From an uncultured cyanobacterium (GTDB taxonomy: Bacteria; Cyanobacteriota; Cyanobacteriia; Cyanobacteriales; Geitlerinemataceae): 7,416 nucleotides of DNA. Positions 1-5,868 of this stretch are shown here, one piece after another. The notes beneath the pieces were generated by a model. It ran no database searches. It worked only from the letters and a program-made list of their open reading frames with translations, and was not told the DNA's origin. The position numbers were made by a program, and so were the translations under genes. The DNA lies in contig CAKZKB010000078.1 in NCBI GenBank assembly GCA_937121005.1, forward strand, positions 1 through 7,416, written 5' to 3'. Every line of letters begins with the position of its first letter. Positions within the stretch are counted from its first letter, which is position 1.

Positions 1-170
1 GCCTGTTTGCTAAAAATAAAGACCGGAGAGCGAATCGTACCGCTAAGTTTACAAATTGTTATACTGCCTTCTCCCTTTTTTTTCAATCCTTCAGGGGAAA
101 TTTTCCAGAAAATAGGGCAAAATCGACCGCAATTGCCGTAAAATGGCCCCCACCCGCCTGCAATACCGGG

Positions 171-1049
171 TTAGCTCGATAACATCCGTCGTCGCGGCGA
201 TCGCCGTTGTCGGGCGATTTCGTACAGGGCCATGCCCGTTGCGACGGAAACGTTGAGACTGGGGGTACGCCCGGCCAGGGGAATCGAGAGCAAGACATCG
301 CACTCGTTTTGGGTCAGCAGGCGCAGGCCGTCGCCTTCGGAACCGACGACGAGGGCAACGCGATCGACTTTGGCAAAATCTTCTTCATCGATGACCTGGG
401 GCGATTTTTCCGTCAGGCCGTAAATCCAAAAACCAGCCGCTTTCAATTCTTCCAAAGCGCGAGCCAAATTGACTACCCTCGCAACTGGAAGAAATTCTAA
501 AGCTCCGGCCGCCACTTTGACGACGGCGGAGGTGATGCTAGCCGATCGCCGTTGGGGAATCACGGCCCCCGTACAACCAAAGGCTTCGGCGGTGCGAATA
601 ATGGCCCCTAAATTGTGGGGATCGCTCACGCCATCGGCGACTAAAATGACCGCCGGGCCAGTGGTTGCGTCATCGAGGAGTTCGCTGAGGTCGCGATAGG
701 CGTAAGGGGCGACTTTGGCGGCGATCCCCTGGTGGTTGCCCCCCTGGGTGAGGCGATCGAGTTGTTTGGGGTGCGCTTCATCGACGATCGTTCCCTCACT
801 TTTGGCTTGGTTGAGGAGTTCGTGAAACTGGGACGAGTAGCGCAACTGGGGTAAAATCCAGACGCGATTCAGGTGGCGAGATCCTTCTAGGGCGCTGGAG
901 ACGGCGTGGCGACCGTAAATCAAATCGGGATCGGGGGGCGTGTCGTCCTTGTAGGGGCGGCCGCCCGCAGGACGCGATCGCCGTCCGGGTTTTCCAGACG
1001 GCGATCGACGTTGGGGACGATCGCGACGAGAAGGAGAGTGTTCGCTCAT
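171..1049 (-). CDS. rlmB: 23S rRNA 2'-O-methyltransferase RlmB (SpoU/TrmH family)
   Basis: This 292-residue protein is a SPOUT-class, SAM-dependent methyltransferase; RlmB methylates the 2'-O of a conserved guanosine (G2251 in E. coli) in 23S rRNA. The substrate-binding domain begins near residue 43 (LIYGRHAV) and includes NHQGIAAKV at 105-113. The three SpoU motifs are all visible: DPHNLGAIIRTAEAFG at 143-158 with the catalytic-type Asn147 and Arg152, LVVGSEGDGL at 233-242, and IPLAGRTPSLNVSVATGMAL at 256-275, which form the knotted SAM site. The first 40 residues are a basic, Arg/Pro/Ser-rich tail absent from the E. coli enzyme, probably for RNA contact. No good Shine-Dalgarno precedes the ATG, so the start is less sure than the domain. 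The neighbouring Spy-like gene points the same way 142 bases upstream, with a heptad repeat between. Other TrmH-type targets are possible, but RlmB is the best match. Confidence 0.93.
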   Translation of the reverse strand: MSEHSPSRRDRPQRRSPSGKPGRRSRPAGGRPYKDDTPPDPDLIYGRHAVSSALEGSRHLNRVWILPQLRYSSQFHELLNQAKSEGTIVDEAHPKQLDRLTQGGNHQGIAAKVAPYAYRDLSELLDDATTGPAVILVADGVSDPHNLGAIIRTAEAFGCTGAVIPQRRSASITSAVVKVAAGALEFLPVARVVNLARALEELKAAGFWIYGLTEKSPQVIDEEDFAKVDRVALVVGSEGDGLRLLTQNECDVLLSIPLAGRTPSLNVSVATGMALYEIARQRRSPRRRMLSS

Positions 1050-1055
1050 AATGAG

Positions 1056-1083
1056 GTATTAGGGATTAGGTATTAGGTATTAG
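1056..1083. repeat. Heptanucleotide tandem repeat, GTATTAG type
   Basis: Four head-to-tail 7-base units are present: GTATTAG, GGATTAG, GTATTAG, GTATTAG. They lie just upstream of the rlmB start, where its leader would be, and run into a G-tract. This matches the short tandemly repeated (STRR) sequences known from cyanobacterial intergenic DNA. No function is evident. Confidence 0.8.
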
Positions 1084-1191
1084 GGGGCCTTCTCGATCTT
1101 AACGAGACTTTACTGTTCCCACCAATTCAGGCAAGAACGACTCATTTTGACACAAGTCGGTCAATCTTTCCCCCTAATCCCCCAATTCCCC

Positions 1192-1716
1192 TTACCGACG
1201 CGGGCCGCGGCCTTCGCCTCGGCCGCGATCGCCGCCAAATTCATCGCGCCGTTGTTCGACCAATTCCGACCATTCTTGACGCTGTTCGGGGGTGAGAACG
1301 TTGCGGATTTCGAGCATACTCTCAAAGCGCATTTCGGCCATGTCTTGATGCAAGTCTAAGATGCGATCGTGTTGGGAACGAATCTCACCATCGTCAGCAT
1401 TTCCGACCATCAACTGGCGCAATTCTTGGCGCTCGGTACGCATTTGTTCGCCGAGTTCGCGCATTTCGGGGGCATAGCTTTCGCGAATCGCTTGGATTTC
1501 TTGCATTTGCGCTTCCGAGAGGTTCAGTTGTTCTAAAAAGCGCCCGCGACGACCGCCCGGTTCGTTACGATTGCCGCGATCGCCCCGTTGACTCAGCACT
1601 TCAGGCTGTCGCTGCTGCCCTTCTGGAGCCGCCCAAGCCGTGCTGCTACTCGCTCCGAGTAACATCAACGAAACAGATAAAGCTAAGCCGGACAGTAATT
1701 GTTTGGACGTTAACAT
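1192..1716 (-). CDS. Spy/CpxP-like periplasmic LTxxQ-motif protein
   Basis: This 174-residue secreted protein resembles the Spy/CpxP/ZraP/CnrX group, which are small alpha-helical periplasmic chaperones or metal and envelope-stress sensors. The ATG at 1716 is chosen because it has a clear AAGGAG six bases upstream and opens a classic signal peptide: K5, a hydrophobic core at 8-21, and an AWA-A cleavage region near residue 29. The longer reading frame back to 1797 lacks these and runs into repeat DNA. The mature part is rich in Gln, Glu and Arg. It carries two LTxxQ-type motifs, LNLSEAQ near 64-70 and LTPEQ near 141-145, around long amphipathic helices. The C-terminus is a Gly/Arg/Asp-rich tail ending GRGPRR. 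It lies 106 bases downstream of an anti-sigma candidate on the same strand, so I infer it belongs to that signalling unit as sensor, target or both. No His-rich metal site is seen. Confidence 0.8.
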   Translation of the reverse strand: MLTSKQLLSGLALSVSLMLLGASSSTAWAAPEGQQRQPEVLSQRGDRGNRNEPGGRRGRFLEQLNLSEAQMQEIQAIRESYAPEMRELGEQMRTERQELRQLMVGNADDGEIRSQHDRILDLHQDMAEMRFESMLEIRNVLTPEQRQEWSELVEQRRDEFGGDRGRGEGRGPRR

Positions 1717-1722
1717 TGTTTT

Positions 1723-1728
1723 CTCCTT
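1723..1728 (-). promoter_or_regulatory. Ribosome binding site of the Spy-like gene
   Basis: On the minus strand AAGGAG lies six bases before the ATG at 1716. It decides this start over the in-frame upstream ATG at 1797. Confidence 0.8.
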
Positions 1729-1745
1729 TCTTAAAGTATGAGCTT

Positions 1746-1814
1746 TGTAGGGGCGAATGGCATTCGCCCTCGATCGACTTTCCCGAGTCAGGGTCAACGC
1801 CGTTGACCCCTACA
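1746..1814. repeat. Composite palindromic repeat with two perfect hairpins
   Basis: This 69-bp element is bounded by TGTAGGGG (1746-1753) and its inverse CCCCTACA (1807-1814). Inside are two hairpins with 9-bp perfect stems around a single base: GGGCGAATG/CATTCGCCC (1751-1769) and GGGTCAACG/CGTTGACCC (1791-1809). It occupies most of the gap between the anti-sigma candidate and the Spy-like gene. It resembles the dispersed GTAGGGGCGAA-type repeats of cyanobacteria. In the transcript it could fold and alter downstream expression or RNA stability, but no T-run follows either stem, so it is not a typical intrinsic terminator. Confidence 0.75.
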
Positions 1815-1822
1815 GTTTGTGC

Positions 1823-2128
1823 TTACCAAATGCCGAACTCCAACTCGTTGCAACCGTCGAGGGTACATTCCCAGGTATCGGTCATAAATGCTTCGAGTTC
1901 GGCCAGTTCTTCGGGTGTCGGTTTGTCGGGAGTGAGGGTGCGGTAGCTACCCCAAGCAACTAGCAACCCGGCGGCGATCGCGGTGGGAACCAGCCACAAC
2001 CGACGACGGGGCGGCCGGTGGGTGGCGGACAGGATCCGATCTTCGAGGCCGCGATCGGCCGGCGGTGCGGTTGGGGTGTTGTCTTTGAGGAAACGGACGA
2101 GACGATCGTCCTCTGGCGGTCGAGTCAT
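1823..2128 (-). CDS. Small single-pass anti-sigma factor candidate
   Basis: This 101-residue protein is probably a membrane anti-sigma factor for the ECF sigma encoded just upstream. The ATG overlaps the sigma stop codon as ATGA, and GAGGGGG seven bases upstream serves as ribosome binding site, so the two genes are probably translationally coupled. Residues 1-43 are cytoplasmic, charged and helical (RLVRFLKD, GLEDRILSA), the size of a minimal sigma-binding segment. A basic stretch HRPPRRR leads into one transmembrane helix at about 44-60. About 40 periplasmic residues follow, acidic, with two cysteines (Cys88, Cys93) in ECTLDGC and an aromatic end FGIW. There is no HxxxCxxC zinc motif, so it is not a ZAS-type anti-sigma. 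The function rests mainly on gene order and topology; I recognise no named family. Confidence 0.7.
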   Translation of the reverse strand: MTRPPEDDRLVRFLKDNTPTAPPADRGLEDRILSATHRPPRRRLWLVPTAIAAGLLVAWGSYRTLTPDKPTPEELAELEAFMTDTWECTLDGCNELEFGIW

Positions 2129-2688
2129 AGTTGCACCCCCTCGGTCTCGAAAAATTGGCGCAGGGTCGATCGCGCTTTGAATAAACGCGATTTCACCGTT
2201 CCGACGGGAATATCGAGGATCTCGGCCACTTGCTTTTGGGGCAAATCTTCGAGATCGTGGAGAACGATGACACTGCGTAACTCGATACTCAGTCGGGCCA
2301 GACCCCGTTGTACCAGGTCGCGATAGTGCAGGTCTTGGGTGGCGCGATCGCCCGACGAGATCTCCGTAACCGATCGCAGTTGGCGATCGCGATCGCGCCA
2401 TCGGGCAAGTGCCCGACGGCCGTCGGTGGCCACGTTCCAGCAGATCCGGTACAGCCAAGTGGCAAATGTATCCGGTTGTTTCAAGCGGGGAAGTCCTTTC
2501 CAGGCCCGCAAGAACACCTCCTGAACGCGATCGTCGAGTTCCGACGGGCCGCACAGTTGGTAGAGGGTCGATCGCACTTTATGCTGGTGGCGGCGGTAGA
2601 GTTGGCGAAAACTCTCGCGATCGCCGCCTTGACACCGACGCACCAAATCGCCATCGGAGTGCGTTGCACTTAGGGGTTGGGCAGTCAT
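2125..2688 (-). CDS. RNA polymerase sigma factor, ECF (group 4) type
   Basis: This 187-residue sigma-70 family protein has only regions 2 and 4, as is usual for ECF factors, which direct RNA polymerase to stress-response promoters. Region 2 spans about 14-92, with the core-binding and -10 recognition signatures DDRVQEVFLRAW (52-63) and FATWLYRICWNVATDGRR (75-92). Region 4 spans about 130-180, with LRSVIVLHDLEDLPQKQVAE followed by the helix-turn-helix recognition part IPVGTVKSRLFKAR, which contacts the -35 element. The ATG at 2688 is the only sensible start. A GGAGAGG lies about 22 bases upstream, too far for a strong site, with a TGGTCAC heptad repeat between. The gene is first in the order sigma, anti-sigma, Spy-like protein. 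Autoregulation would be typical, but I found no clear ECF promoter in the right orientation. Confidence 0.92.
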   Translation of the reverse strand: MTAQPLSATHSDGDLVRRCQGGDRESFRQLYRRHQHKVRSTLYQLCGPSELDDRVQEVFLRAWKGLPRLKQPDTFATWLYRICWNVATDGRRALARWRDRDRQLRSVTEISSGDRATQDLHYRDLVQRGLARLSIELRSVIVLHDLEDLPQKQVAEILDIPVGTVKSRLFKARSTLRQFFETEGVQL

Positions 2689-2690
2689 TT

Positions 2691-2707
2691 CAGTGACCAG
2701 TGACCAG
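2691..2707. repeat. Short heptad repeat, TGACCAG type
   Basis: Two exact TGACCAG units (2694-2707) plus a partial one sit directly between the sigma-factor start codon and its nearest purine-rich site. The array may have pushed the ribosome binding site away from the start. It is another STRR-like element. Confidence 0.6.
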
Positions 2708-2833
2708 TACCTCTCCTTTGGGATCCTTTGGAACTTCTTAGGTTTAGACTGAGCCAGGTAAAAGAAGGTTCATTTTTTTCAACGCTTTTCTCAATGCGAT
2801 CGCGCCTCTCCCCTCCACCCACTGACCGAGAAA

Positions 2834-2865
2834 ATTCTGAACTCTGAACTGGTGAATTCTGAATT
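2834..2865. repeat. Degenerate heptad repeat, ATTCTGA type
   Basis: ATTCTGA, ACTCTGA, an 8-base ACTGGTGA and ATTCTGA follow one another in the gap between the sigma gene and the tRNA gene. This is the same STRR class as the other arrays but a different unit. The rest of 2708-2912 shows a poly-T tract (2773-2779) and a HIP1 site, but no gene. Confidence 0.6.
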
Positions 2866-2912
2866 GGAGCGCAGCGACTAACTCGCAGACCTGCTATCAT
2901 GTCCCTAGATTT

Positions 2913-3204
2913 GGGGCTGTGGCTCAGATGGATAGAGCAAGCGCCTCCTGAAAATCGGGCACCGTCGGGGAAACTCGGCGCGTGAATGCGGTCAAACTCG
3001 GCGAACCCTAAAAGGCGATCGTCGCCTCATGGGAATACCGAACCAAGCCCGAAACGCACCGACGTTCGGTTCGGGAAGGTGTAGAGACTAGACGGCCGCC
3101 ACCTACGGGTATAAACTGCCTACGGTGAAGGGATAGTCCGGAGAGTGGGGAAACTCACACCAATCTGAAGCGCTAGGTCGGCGGTTCGAGTCCGCCCAGT
3201 CCCG
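2913..3204 (+). tRNA. tRNA-Arg(CCU), interrupted by a group I intron
   Basis: The exons are 2913-2949 and 3168-3204, giving a 74-nt tRNA. The acceptor stem is GGGGCTG with CAGTCCC (one G-T pair). The D arm is GCTC/GAGC around AGATGGATA. The anticodon stem is AGCGC/GCGCT with loop CTCCTAA after splicing, which places the anticodon CCT at 2947-2949. The T arm is GGCGG/CCGCC around TTCGAGT. The discriminator base is G3204 and CCA is not encoded. CCU reads AGG (arginine) codons. The split lies exactly between positions 36 and 37 of the anticodon loop. A possible -10 element TATCAT lies at 2895-2900, but no convincing -35 is visible. Confidence 0.95.
2950..3167 (+). ncRNA. Group I intron, IC3-like, in tRNA-Arg(CCU)
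   Basis: This 218-nt intron follows T2949 and ends in G3167, the expected U before the 5' site and terminal omega-G. The elements I can fold are as follows. P1 pairs exon CCT (2947-2949) with GGG (2957-2959), with U-G at the splice site. P2 is 2963-2969/2974-2980 with a GAAA loop. P3 is GCGGTC (2988-2993) with GGCCGC (3094-3099). P5 is CCC/GGG around the GGCGA/TCGCC hairpin, and P6 is CCCGAA/TTCGGG. P7 is GACTA (3086-3090) with TAGTC (3134-3138), forming the guanosine-binding site. P9 is 3145-3149/3154-3158 with a GAAA loop. The core GGTGTAGAGACTAGACGGC is nearly the same as in the Azoarcus tRNA-Ile intron. No homing-endonuclease ORF fits inside, so it should be a compact self-splicing ribozyme. 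Confidence 0.95.
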
Positions 3205-3249
3205 TTTCCTGCATAATCGGAATTGTCTGATGGTGTTTTTACCTCGCCC

Positions 3250-3966
3250 ATGCGATCGCACCGCTCTCTCACCTTAACGGCTCGTCGCCTCCGTCGCAGC
3301 CCCCTAAAAGCTATGTTGTTTGGGTTCGCCTTGCTGTTTCCCGTCGTCTGTATCGCCGGGTGGTGGGGCTATCGCACGACAAAACAGTTATTTTCGGCCC
3401 CCGAAGCGATTTTGGTGTTGGGTGGGGATCCGCGTCGGGAAGTGTTTGCGGCCCAATTCGCGCGATCGCACCCCGAGTTACACATTTGGGTATCGGGAGG
3501 GAGCAACCCCGAATATTCTGAATGGGTGTTCGCCGAAGCGGGGATCGAGGACGATCGCGTTACTTTAGACTACAAAGCCATCGATACGGTTACGAATTTT
3601 ACCACCCTGGTTGACAAGTTACAGCAGGAAAATATCGACAGCCTGTATTTAATCACCTCCGACTATCATATGCGTCGGGCTCGCATCATCGGCGAGATCG
3701 TGTTGGGAAGTCGGGGAATTGTGTTTCGTCCCGTCCCCATGGCGACGGGAGAAGCCGACGAGCCCGCCATCAAGTCTATTCGCGATGGGGTTCGCGGTCT
3801 GCTGTGGGTGACGACAGGACGCACCGGATCGAATTTTCGTCAAGTTTTAGAGAAGGTGAAAACACATCGCTTGCGAGGAAAAAGCGATCGCGATCGCATC
3901 AGTGGCGACCTAGACGGGCGATCGGAAATGACAATAACCAAAGAGGCTACTCTTCCTTTAGACTGA
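3250..3966 (+). CDS. YdcF/ElyC-like DUF218 membrane-anchored protein
   Basis: This 238-residue protein has a basic N-terminus, one transmembrane segment at about 22-40 and a DUF218 domain at about 52-165. Matching features are the first strand AILVLGG (53-59) followed by R62-R63, then HIWVSGG (78-84), a DTVTNF segment (112-117) in place of the usual s-NTxEN, and LITSDYHMRRA (134-144), all typical of the SanA/ElyC/YdcF family. Family members act in envelope or surface-polysaccharide processes, but the biochemical role is mostly unknown. The tail beyond about 195 is basic and then irregular. I chose ATG 3250; a TTG at 3223 and an ATG at 3313 are also in frame, and none has a strong ribosome binding site. 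It starts 46 bases after the tRNA end and stops 49 bases before the FAAL start, so co-transcription with FAAL is possible. Confidence 0.82.
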   Translation: MRSHRSLTLTARRLRRSPLKAMLFGFALLFPVVCIAGWWGYRTTKQLFSAPEAILVLGGDPRREVFAAQFARSHPELHIWVSGGSNPEYSEWVFAEAGIEDDRVTLDYKAIDTVTNFTTLVDKLQQENIDSLYLITSDYHMRRARIIGEIVLGSRGIVFRPVPMATGEADEPAIKSIRDGVRGLLWVTTGRTGSNFRQVLEKVKTHRLRGKSDRDRISGDLDGRSEMTITKEATLPLD

Positions 3967-4004
3967 GATAATCCTACGTCTAAAATTGGACAACAGCGAT
4001 CGCC

Positions 4005-4010
4005 GAGGGA
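4005..4010 (+). promoter_or_regulatory. Ribosome binding site deciding the FAAL start
   Basis: GAGGGA lies five bases before ATG 4016. It favours this start over the in-frame TTG at 3986. Confidence 0.65.
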
Positions 4011-4015
4011 TCCCA

Positions 4016-5713
4016 ATGGCAGCAACAACGCACCAGTTTTCAACGTTTGTGGATCTACTGCGGGAGCGATCGGCTCAGCACGGCGATCGCTTGGCGTTTG
4101 GGTTTCTGGGTGAGGAAGAAGCGATCGTCGATCGCCTCACTTACGCTCAATTAGACGAACGAGCTCGCGCGATCGCGGCCATGCTACAATCTCGCTACTC
4201 ACCGGGCGATCGGGCTTTGCTACTCTATCCCGCCGGGTTAGAATTTATTAGTGCCTTTTTCGGATGCTTGTATGCTGGTATCGTAGCCGTCCCCGTTTAT
4301 CCCCCTCGAGGAGAGCGAACTCTAGAGCGATGGACGACGATTTCGATCTCTTGCCAAGCGACACTGGCACTCACGGTTTCCTCCCTGTTACCCCATCTTA
4401 AATCGCAGGATTATCAATTAGAGTTTCTCGCTACAGATGTTCCCGATACTCTCAACCTAGATAATTGGAAGCGACCTGACTTATCGAATGAGACGATCGC
4501 CTTTCTCCAGTACACTTCTGGCTCGACAGGCGCTCCAAAAGGAACAGTTATAACTCACGAAAATCTCCTCCACAATGCCACGCTTCTGCATCAGTGTCTC
4601 CAACATACTCCCGACAGCATTAGTGTTTCCTGGTTGCCATTGTATCACGATATGGGATTGATTGGCGGTGTATTGCAGCCGATCTACGGATTAGTTCCGA
4701 CATATTTAATGAATCCTCTCGCTTTTATCCAAAAACCCTATCGCTGGTTGCAAGCAATCTCAAAATATCGAGCTACTATTAGCGGCGCTCCCAATTTTGC
4801 TTACGAACTCTGCACTCGTAAAATTAAACGCGATCGCCGCGCCAAACTCGATCTAAGCTGTTGGGAAGTGGCTTTTATCGGAGCCGAACCCATTCGTGCG
4901 GAAACTTTAATAGAATTTAAGCGTACTTTTGCCCCTTGCGGCTTTCGATCGCAAACCTTCTATCCCTGCTACGGAATGGCAGAAGCAACCTTAATGGTGG
5001 CAGGAGGAGAAACAACACTGGAACCGACGATCTATCGAGCCAACGGTAAACTTCTAGAGGAAAATTGGGTCAAAATTGTCGAGAAACCATCGCAGAGCGA
5101 TCCGTATCTCGTCAGTGTCGGTCGGTGGCGCTTGGATCTAAAAATTGTCGATCTCGACGCTCTAACCGAATGTTCTAGTAACCAAATTGGTGAAATCTGG
5201 CTATCGGGTAAAAATGTAGCTTCAGGATACTGGAATCTTCCCCAAGAAACGGAAGCAACTTTTCACGCCTATCTTTCCGATACGGGAGAAGGGCCGTTTT
5301 TGAGGACGGGAGATTTAGGATGTATTGTTGATGGCGAACTTTTTATTACCGGACGACTCAAGGAAATGGTCATTATTCGCGGTCGCAATCACTATCCCCA
5401 AGATATCGAACAAACCGTTGAAAAAAGTCATCCGGCGCTTCGTCCCAGTGCCAATGCTGCGTTTGCAATTGAAGCAAAAGGAGTCGAACAGTTGGTTGTG
5501 GTTCAAGAAGTAGAACGACGTTACTTGCGATCGCTCGATGAAAAAGAGGTTGTTCGTAAAATTCGCCGTGCTGTCGCCGATCGCCATGGTTTGCAAGTTT
5601 ACGATGTGTTTTTAGCCAGTATCGGTAGCGTTCCAAAAACATCGAGCGGTAAAACTCGAAGGCGGAAATGTCGCGAAGCATTTTTGTCCGGTGACTTACA
5701 ACGTATTGGTTAA
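4016..5713 (+). CDS. Fatty acyl-AMP ligase (FAAL)
   Basis: This 565-residue ANL-superfamily enzyme should activate a free fatty acid with ATP to the acyl-adenylate and pass it to an acyl carrier protein rather than to CoA. The motifs are in order: YTSGSTGAPKG P-loop (166-176), SWLPLYHDMGLIGG (205-218), SGAPNFAYEL (256-265), YGMAEAT (319-325), LRTGDLG (429-435), GRLKEMVIIRGRNHYPQDIE (446-465, strongly FAAL-like), and PKTSSGKTRRR (540-550) with the probable catalytic Lys546. The stretch at about 341-370 between YGMAEAT and the LVSVGR strand fits the FAAL-specific insertion that disfavours CoA transfer. The length is that of a stand-alone FAAL, with no fused ACP or PKS module. A desaturase and an AurF-like oxygenase follow on the same strand, so it probably starts a fatty-acid-derived product. 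Base use is visibly more AT-rich than in the minus-strand genes. An acyl-CoA ligase is less likely. Confidence 0.93.
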   Translation: MAATTHQFSTFVDLLRERSAQHGDRLAFGFLGEEEAIVDRLTYAQLDERARAIAAMLQSRYSPGDRALLLYPAGLEFISAFFGCLYAGIVAVPVYPPRGERTLERWTTISISCQATLALTVSSLLPHLKSQDYQLEFLATDVPDTLNLDNWKRPDLSNETIAFLQYTSGSTGAPKGTVITHENLLHNATLLHQCLQHTPDSISVSWLPLYHDMGLIGGVLQPIYGLVPTYLMNPLAFIQKPYRWLQAISKYRATISGAPNFAYELCTRKIKRDRRAKLDLSCWEVAFIGAEPIRAETLIEFKRTFAPCGFRSQTFYPCYGMAEATLMVAGGETTLEPTIYRANGKLLEENWVKIVEKPSQSDPYLVSVGRWRLDLKIVDLDALTECSSNQIGEIWLSGKNVASGYWNLPQETEATFHAYLSDTGEGPFLRTGDLGCIVDGELFITGRLKEMVIIRGRNHYPQDIEQTVEKSHPALRPSANAAFAIEAKGVEQLVVVQEVERRYLRSLDEKEVVRKIRRAVADRHGLQVYDVFLASIGSVPKTSSGKTRRRKCREAFLSGDLQRIG

Positions 5714-5718
5714 CCTTT

Positions 5719-5830
5719 CCCCTCGTTCCTCTGGCTCTGCCGGGGAACGCGATGGTGGAGGCTCTGCCTCCTGTATTATGGAGGCTCCGCCTCCATAGTT
5801 CGTTGCGTCCCAGAGGAACGCAACGAGGGG
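5719..5830. repeat. 112-bp palindromic intergenic repeat
   Basis: The element fills the FAAL-desaturase gap. Its ends are imperfect inverted copies: CCCCTCGTTCCTCTGG (5719-5734) against CCAGAGGAACGCAACGAGGGG (5810-5830), the right arm having five extra bases. Between them lie two internal palindromes, GGAGGCTCTGCCTCC (5757-5771) and GGAGGCTCCGCCTCC (5780-5794). This has the form of a small non-autonomous palindromic repeat (REP- or MITE-like). It has no coding capacity of its own. It would form strong RNA structure in a FAAL-desaturase transcript. Confidence 0.82.
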
Positions 5831-5858
5831 ATATTAGGCTACTCCAATCATTCCTTTT

Positions 5859-5863
5859 AGGAG
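5859..5863 (+). promoter_or_regulatory. Ribosome binding site deciding the desaturase start
   Basis: AGGAG lies five bases before ATG 5869. The in-frame ATG at 5752 would start inside the palindromic repeat and add 39 residues unlike any desaturase. Confidence 0.8.
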
Positions 5864-5868
5864 AAATC

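Noticed and set aside
40..83. Intrinsic terminator or promoter in the left edge region (T-run 76-83, TATACT 60-65)
   Set aside because: No GC-rich stem directly precedes the T-run and no -35 lies at proper spacing from TATACT. The region downstream of rlmB shows no feature I can support.
1791..1809. Rho-independent terminator after the anti-sigma gene
   Set aside because: The stem is strong but no T-run follows it on either strand, and it is part of a larger palindromic repeat.
2129..2554. Upstream in-frame extension of the anti-sigma reading frame (open to 2554)
   Set aside because: It lies wholly inside the sigma-factor gene in another frame. The ATG at 2128 has a good ribosome binding site and the ATGA overlap.
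2308..2673. 121-codon plus-strand open frame opposite the sigma factor
   Set aside because: It is antisense to a well-supported ECF sigma gene and its composition reflects HIP1-rich DNA; no domain is seen.
2730..2736. GGAACTT as an ECF-type -35 element for autoregulation of the sigma gene
   Set aside because: It reads on the plus strand, away from the sigma gene, with no matching -10 at the right distance.
2950..3167. Homing endonuclease inside the tRNA intron
   Set aside because: The intron is only 218 nt and every loop is short; no open frame of useful length exists.
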